17,174 nt of DNA from Sphingomonadales bacterium UBA7471 (lineage in GTDB: Bacteria > Pseudomonadota > Alphaproteobacteria > Sphingomonadales > Sphingomonadaceae), in the NCBI GenBank assembly GCA_002479765.1, contig DLOZ01000018.1:86407-103580 (forward strand). Reading direction: 5' to 3'. A model generated the notes under the pieces. It worked only from the letters and a program-made list of their open reading frames with translations, was not told the DNA's origin and did no database searches. The position numbers and the translations under genes were made by a program. Shown piece after piece: positions 13,468 through 17,174 of the stretch. The first letter of the stretch is position 1, and every line of letters starts with the position of its first letter.

Positions 13468-16131
13468 TTAGTTTTTGGCAAGCGCCGCCTGCGCTGCCGC
13501 CAGTCGCGCGATAGGCACGCGATAGGGGGAGGCGCTGACATAATCGAGGCCGACCTTTTCGCAAAAGGCAATCGACGCCGGATCGCCGCCATGTTCACCG
13601 CAAATCCCAAGCTTGATTTCAGGACGCGTCGCGCGGCCTTTGTTGGCGGCAATTTCAATGAGCTGGCCAACGCCTTCTACATCCAGGCTGACAAACGGGT
13701 CGCGGGCGTAAATGCCCTTGTCGACATAATGCGTCAGGAAGCGTGCGGCATCATCGCGGCTGACACCCAAAGTGGTCTGCGTCAGGTCGTTCGTGCCAAA
13801 GCTGAAGAAGCTGCCGACTTCAGCGATTTCATCGGCTATCAATGCGGCGCGCGGCAGTTCGATCATCGTGCCGACCAGATATTCGATGCGCTTGCCCTGT
13901 TCGGCGAAGACGGCTTCGGCCGCTTTGTCGACAACATCCTTCATCAGCTCAAGCTCGCGGCGGGTGCCGACGAGCGGGATCATGATTTCCGGCACCGGTG
14001 CGACCGCCAAGGAACAGGCCGCTTCAAATATCGCGCGCGCCTGCATCTCGTAAATTTCGGGGTAGGTCACGCCCAAGCGGCACCCGCGATGGCCCAGCAT
14101 CGGGTTGAATTCATGCAGTTCCGCCGCGCGTTGCTTCAACACTTCCACACCGACACCGGCAGCCGCAGCAACCTCGGCAAATTCGCTTTCCTGATGTGGC
14201 AGGAATTCATGCAATGGCGGATCCAGCAAACGGATGGTGACGGGAAGACCAGCCATCACTTCGAAAATCGCGGCAAAGTCCTTACGCTGTTCGGGCAGCA
14301 ATTTGTCGAGCGCAACGCGGCGGCCCTTTTCATCATCCGCCAGGATCATCTGGCGCACAGCGGTAATGCGTGCGGCATCAAAGAACATATGCTCGGTACG
14401 GCACAGGCCAATGCCTTCTGCGCCAAAATCGCGCGCCGTCTGCGCATCCAATGGCGTTTCGGCGTTGGCGCGGACTTTCATCCGGCGACCGGCATCGGCC
14501 CATACCATCAACGTGCCAAAATCACCCACCAGCTCAGGCTGCAACGTCGGGACTTCCCCCGCCATCACTTCGCCGGTGGAACCATCGAGCGTGATGATAT
14601 CGCCTTCATGCAACGTCCGTCCGGCAATGCGCAGCGTTTTGGCCGCGGCGTCAATCTGAAGGCTGCCAGCCCCGGATACGCAAGGACGGCCCATGCCGCG
14701 TGCAACAACCGCCGCATGGCTCGTCATGCCGCCACGTGCGGTCAATATGCCGGTTGCGGCGTGCATGCCGTGAATGTCTTCTGGGCTGGTTTCAACACGC
14801 ACCAAAATAACGGACTCGCCCCGCTCTTTCCATTTGTCGGCGGTGTCGGCATCAAACACGATTTTTCCCGAAGCTGCGCCGGGCGACGCCGGCAAGCCAG
14901 AGGTCAGCACATCGCGCACCGCATCGGGATCCAGCGTCGGGTGCAGCAATTGGTCCAGCGCCATCGGGTCCACGCGCAGGACAGCCTCGTCCGTGGTGAT
15001 GAGGCCAGCGTCGGCCATATCAACCGCGATTTTGAGCGCCGCCTTCGCGGTGCGCTTGCCCGAGCGGGTTTGCAGCATCCACAATTTTTCACGCTCAACG
15101 GTGAATTCGATATCCTGCATATCGCGATAATGCGTTTCGAGGATGTCGAACACGCGCGCCAGCTCGGCATATACCGCAGGCATCGCTTCTTCCATCGACA
15201 AGGGCTTGGCACCCGCGCGTTCGCGTGCCGCCTTGGTCAGATATTGCGGGGTACGGATACCCGCAACAACATCTTCGCCTTGGGCATTGATGAGATATTC
15301 GCCATAATAGGCATTCTCGCCCGTCGCGGGATCGCGGGTGAAGGCCACGCCTGTTGCGGACGTTTCGCCCATGTTGCCAAACACCATCGCCTGCACATTG
15401 ACGGCCGTGCCCCAGTCACCGGGGATATTGTTCAGGCGGCGATAAACCTTTGCCCGGTCGGATTCCCATGAACCAAACACAGCGCCCACGGCGCCCCATA
15501 ATTGGTCATGCACATCTTGCGGAAATGGCTTGCCCCATTCGGCCTGAACCAGTCGTTTATATTCGGCCACCAACGCCTTCAGATCATCGGCAGACAACTC
15601 GGTATCGAGATAATAGCCTTGGTCTTCCTTGGCGATTTCCAGCGCTTCTTCAAACGCGCCATGGTCGAGTTCCAACACCACATCGGCATACATTTGAATG
15701 AAGCGGCGATAGCTGTCCCACGCAAAGCGGGCGTCGCCCGATGATGTTGCCAAACCTTCTACAGTTTGGTCGTTAAGTCCCAAATTTAAAACGGTATCCA
15801 TCATCCCGGGCATCGACACACGCGCGCCGGAGCGGACGGACACGAGCAACGGATTGGCCGCATCGCCAAAGGCTTTTCCGGTGACCTGTTCAATATGTGC
15901 AATGCCGCCCGCAACCTCTGCACGCACGCTATCGGGGAAGCTTTGGCCATTGGCGTAATAGGCGGTGCACATCTCGGTCGTGATCGTGAAGCCGGGGGGG
16001 ACAGGCAATCCAATCGACGCCATGCCGTCAAGGTTCGCACCCTTGCCGCCCAGGATATTTTTGTTGCCGCGAACGGTTTCATCGCCGTCCGAAACACCAC
16101 CACCGAAACGAAATACATATTGGGTTGTCAT
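13468..16131 (-). CDS. ppdK: Pyruvate, phosphate dikinase PpdK
   Basis: An 887-residue enzyme that reversibly converts pyruvate, ATP and phosphate to phosphoenolpyruvate, AMP and diphosphate. Domain order is visible: the N-terminal ATP-grasp (GGKGANL near 28-34, VSVRSGARVSMPGMMDTVLN at 97-116), the swivelling domain with the catalytic GGMTSH472AAVVARGMGRPCVSG, and the C-terminal PEP/pyruvate TIM barrel with GTNDLTQTTLGVSRDD and the ICGEHGGDP cysteine region. Length is typical. The ATG at 16129-16131 has AGGTGA upstream. It lies after glyS, a gene order I recall from other sphingomonads. No PpsR/RP1-type regulatory kinase gene is in the window. Likely roles are gluconeogenesis and PEP/pyruvate balance. 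A 626-codon open frame on the opposite strand is a shadow. Confidence 0.98.
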   Translation of the reverse strand: MTTQYVFRFGGGVSDGDETVRGNKNILGGKGANLDGMASIGLPVPPGFTITTEMCTAYYANGQSFPDSVRAEVAGGIAHIEQVTGKAFGDAANPLLVSVRSGARVSMPGMMDTVLNLGLNDQTVEGLATSSGDARFAWDSYRRFIQMYADVVLELDHGAFEEALEIAKEDQGYYLDTELSADDLKALVAEYKRLVQAEWGKPFPQDVHDQLWGAVGAVFGSWESDRAKVYRRLNNIPGDWGTAVNVQAMVFGNMGETSATGVAFTRDPATGENAYYGEYLINAQGEDVVAGIRTPQYLTKAARERAGAKPLSMEEAMPAVYAELARVFDILETHYRDMQDIEFTVEREKLWMLQTRSGKRTAKAALKIAVDMADAGLITTDEAVLRVDPMALDQLLHPTLDPDAVRDVLTSGLPASPGAASGKIVFDADTADKWKERGESVILVRVETSPEDIHGMHAATGILTARGGMTSHAAVVARGMGRPCVSGAGSLQIDAAAKTLRIAGRTLHEGDIITLDGSTGEVMAGEVPTLQPELVGDFGTLMVWADAGRRMKVRANAETPLDAQTARDFGAEGIGLCRTEHMFFDAARITAVRQMILADDEKGRRVALDKLLPEQRKDFAAIFEVMAGLPVTIRLLDPPLHEFLPHQESEFAEVAAAAGVGVEVLKQRAAELHEFNPMLGHRGCRLGVTYPEIYEMQARAIFEAACSLAVAPVPEIMIPLVGTRRELELMKDVVDKAAEAVFAEQGKRIEYLVGTMIELPRAALIADEIAEVGSFFSFGTNDLTQTTLGVSRDDAARFLTHYVDKGIYARDPFVSLDVEGVGQLIEIAANKGRATRPEIKLGICGEHGGDPASIAFCEKVGLDYVSASPYRVPIARLAAAQAALAKN

Positions 16132-16176
16132 ATTTTCACCTGAAACGATGGGGAGAGTGCGGCCCGCTCAAAGAGT

Positions 16177-16246
16177 TTCGCACAAAGGCACAAAGGCACG
16201 AAGAGGGATTCTTTCTTCTCTTTGTGCCTTTGTGCCTTCGTGCGAA
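16177..16246. repeat. Palindromic repeat between glyS and ppdK (family B)
   Basis: Arms 16177-16205 (TTCGCACAAAGGCACAAAGG onward) and 16218-16246 are complementary at 27 of 29 positions around a 12-base loop. Each arm also contains tandem CAAAGGCA units. It occupies most of the 119-base glyS-ppdK gap, starts 4 bases after the glyS stop codon on the transcript and can form a strong hairpin there. It is unrelated in sequence to the repeats at 4968 and 8139. It may act as a 3' end or processing site for glyS mRNA. Confidence 0.88.
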
Positions 16247-16250
16247 CCAT

Positions 16251-17174
16251 TTATCCCTCAATCCTCGAAAAATCTGCCACTTGCGTTACCGCATCGCGGA
16301 ACCTTGCCAGCAAACCCAGACGAAACGCCCGTTTAGCGGGGTCTTCGTCGTTCACCATCACGCCGTCAAAGAAAGCATCGATGGGCGCGCGCAAGCTGGC
16401 AAGCGCCGCCATGGCGCCTTCGAAATCTTCGGCATCGACGGCGGCTGCGGCATTGGGCGCAGCGGTGTCGAGCGCGGTGAGGAGGGCACGCTCCTCCCCA
16501 TCGACGTGCGATGGGGCGGTGGCAGTTGCGTCAGCAACTGACGGAGGGGCCGCTCCACCACTCGGCTGCGCCGAGCGGTCCCCCTCCCCATCGCTAGTCG
16601 ATGGGGAGGAAGATTCCGCCTGCTTCAATATGTTCGCCGCGCGCTTATACGCCGCCAACAAATTCGCGCCTTCGGCTGTCGTGATATATGCCTGCAATGC
16701 CTTCACCCGCGCGAGCAACCGGACAAGATCATCCTCACCGCCAAGGCTAAACACCGCATCAATCAAATCGTGCCGTACACCCGCTTCGCGTTGTTGGACT
16801 TTGAGGCGGTCGACCAAAAATTCTTCCAAGCTGTCAAAGCTCGTTGCCGCTCCAGTTGCCAAGAGCATATCCTTGAGCGAACAGCGCAGGTCGTTTTGAA
16901 GCAGCAGTGACAAAAAGCCGATGGCAGCACGGCGTAATGCGAACGGATCCTTCGAACCCGTGGGCGGCATGCCGGCGGCAAAGAATTGTGCAAGCGTATC
17001 CAGCTTATCCGCCAAGCTGACCGCCACAGTGACCGGCGCGGTGGGCACTTCGTCGCCCTGCCCGACGGGCTTGTAATGGTCGCGGACCGCGTCGGCGACA
17101 GCATCGGCTTCGCCTTGTGCACGGGCGTAATAGCCGCCCATGAGGCCCTGCAATTCGGGGAATTCGCCGACCAT
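16251..17174 (-). CDS. glyS: Glycyl-tRNA synthetase beta subunit, C-terminal part (runs off the right edge)
   Basis: The last 307 codons of glyS; the frame is open at the window edge, so the Met at 17174 is internal (GlyS usually has about 690 residues). GlyS pairs with GlyQ to charge tRNA-Gly. Recognisable parts are FPELQGLMGGYYA (5-17), PVTVAVSLADKLDTLAQFFA (47-66), SKDPFALRRAAIGFL (74-88), and the C-terminal anticodon-binding region ending LRAPIDAFFDGVMVNDEDPA ... RLGLLARFRDAVTQVADFS. Between residues 188 and 229 lies a Ser/Pro/Ala/Gly-rich stretch with no counterpart in typical GlyS, encoded by a palindromic DNA element. The frame is kept through it, so the protein is probably functional. 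Confidence 0.96.
   Translation of the reverse strand: MVGEFPELQGLMGGYYARAQGEADAVADAVRDHYKPVGQGDEVPTAPVTVAVSLADKLDTLAQFFAAGMPPTGSKDPFALRRAAIGFLSLLLQNDLRCSLKDMLLATGAATSFDSLEEFLVDRLKVQQREAGVRHDLIDAVFSLGGEDDLVRLLARVKALQAYITTAEGANLLAAYKRAANILKQAESSSPSTSDGEGDRSAQPSGGAAPPSVADATATAPSHVDGEERALLTALDTAAPNAAAAVDAEDFEGAMAALASLRAPIDAFFDGVMVNDEDPAKRAFRLGLLARFRDAVTQVADFSRIEG
16492..16610. repeat. Palindromic element inserted in frame inside glyS (family C)
   Basis: The element is bounded by perfect 14-bp inverted terminal repeats, TCCTCCCCATCGAC (16492-16505) and its complement (16597-16610). Inside are further perfect hairpins: CAGTTGC/GCAACTG (16523-16540), CTCGGC/GCCGAG (16561-16575) and CCTCCCCATCG/CGATGGGGAGG (16583-16609). 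Such density of symmetry is not expected in coding DNA. It resembles the intergenic palindromes of sphingomonads that contain the CTCCCCATCG and GACGGAGGGG motifs (recalled, not checked). It encodes residues 189-228 of the visible GlyS fragment with no stop codon. This recalls the palindromic elements inserted in Rickettsia genes. Confidence 0.85.

Noticed and set aside
13433..13564. A 44-codon N-terminal extension of the DUF1214 protein
   Set aside because: The extension lies inside the ppdK 3' end and is Arg/Cys-rich. The ATG at 13432 has a proper ribosome binding site and a signal sequence.
13591..15471. A 626-codon plus-strand open frame
   Set aside because: It is the reverse strand of ppdK, whose PPDK motifs are intact. 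The long antisense frame is explained by the codon use of the real gene and has no recognisable domain.
16177..16246. Possible CRISPR-like array because of repeated CAAAGGCA units
   Set aside because: The units form one inverted pair of arms around a single short loop, without regular spacers or cas genes.

Overview
The window looks like chromosomal DNA of a carotenoid-producing alphaproteobacterium, most likely a sphingomonad (Sphingopyxis/Sphingorhabdus-like). This is an inference from the protein sequences (ThiC, CrtY/CrtI/CrtB, PPDK and GlyS are all sphingomonad-like), the moderately high GC content, the short spacers, and several palindromic intergenic repeats of a kind common in such genomes. 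No plasmid, phage or insertion-sequence genes are visible. Almost everything is on the minus strand except one plus-strand carotenoid operon.

Left part (1-1306): the 5' part of thiC runs off the left edge on the minus strand. It is preceded by a clear TPP riboswitch and by a hairpin that pairs with the thiC Shine-Dalgarno sequence. Upstream lies a small uncharacterised protein that faintly resembles the C-terminal part of an HD-GYP domain.

Carotenoid region (1407-8095): a minus-strand set (metallo-beta-lactamase-fold protein, fatty-acid-hydroxylase/sterol-desaturase-type membrane di-iron oxygenase, secreted DUF2141 protein) is divergent from a plus-strand operon crtY - crtI - LOG-family gene - crtB. 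CrtB makes phytoene, CrtI desaturates it to lycopene and CrtY cyclises lycopene to beta-carotene. No crtE is present, so the geranylgeranyl diphosphate supply must be encoded elsewhere. The hydroxylase-type gene is a candidate tailoring enzyme. Two copies of one palindromic repeat family bracket crtI-LOG-crtB: one between crtY and crtI, the other between crtB and the convergent gene.

Middle part (8248-12323), minus strand: an inositol-monophosphatase/CysQ-type phosphatase overlapping pmbA/tldE, a small three-helix membrane protein, queE and queC (preQ0/queuosine precursor synthesis, overlapping by 4 bases), and tRNA-Arg(ACG) 34 bases upstream of queC with a good promoter.

Right part (12339-17174), minus strand: a translationally coupled DUF1214/DUF1254 pair, ppdK (pyruvate, phosphate dikinase), and the 3' part of glyS running off the right edge. 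A 29-bp-arm palindrome lies between glyS and ppdK. A second, structurally complex 119-base palindromic element sits in frame inside glyS and encodes a low-complexity insert in glycyl-tRNA synthetase beta.

There is no clearly new defence or mobile system here. The most unusual items are the in-frame repeat in glyS, the LOG gene inside the crt operon, the 89-base out-of-frame overlap between the hydroxylase gene and the DUF2141 gene, and the repeat pair around the crt genes. No stretch longer than 300 bases lacks a gene or called element.
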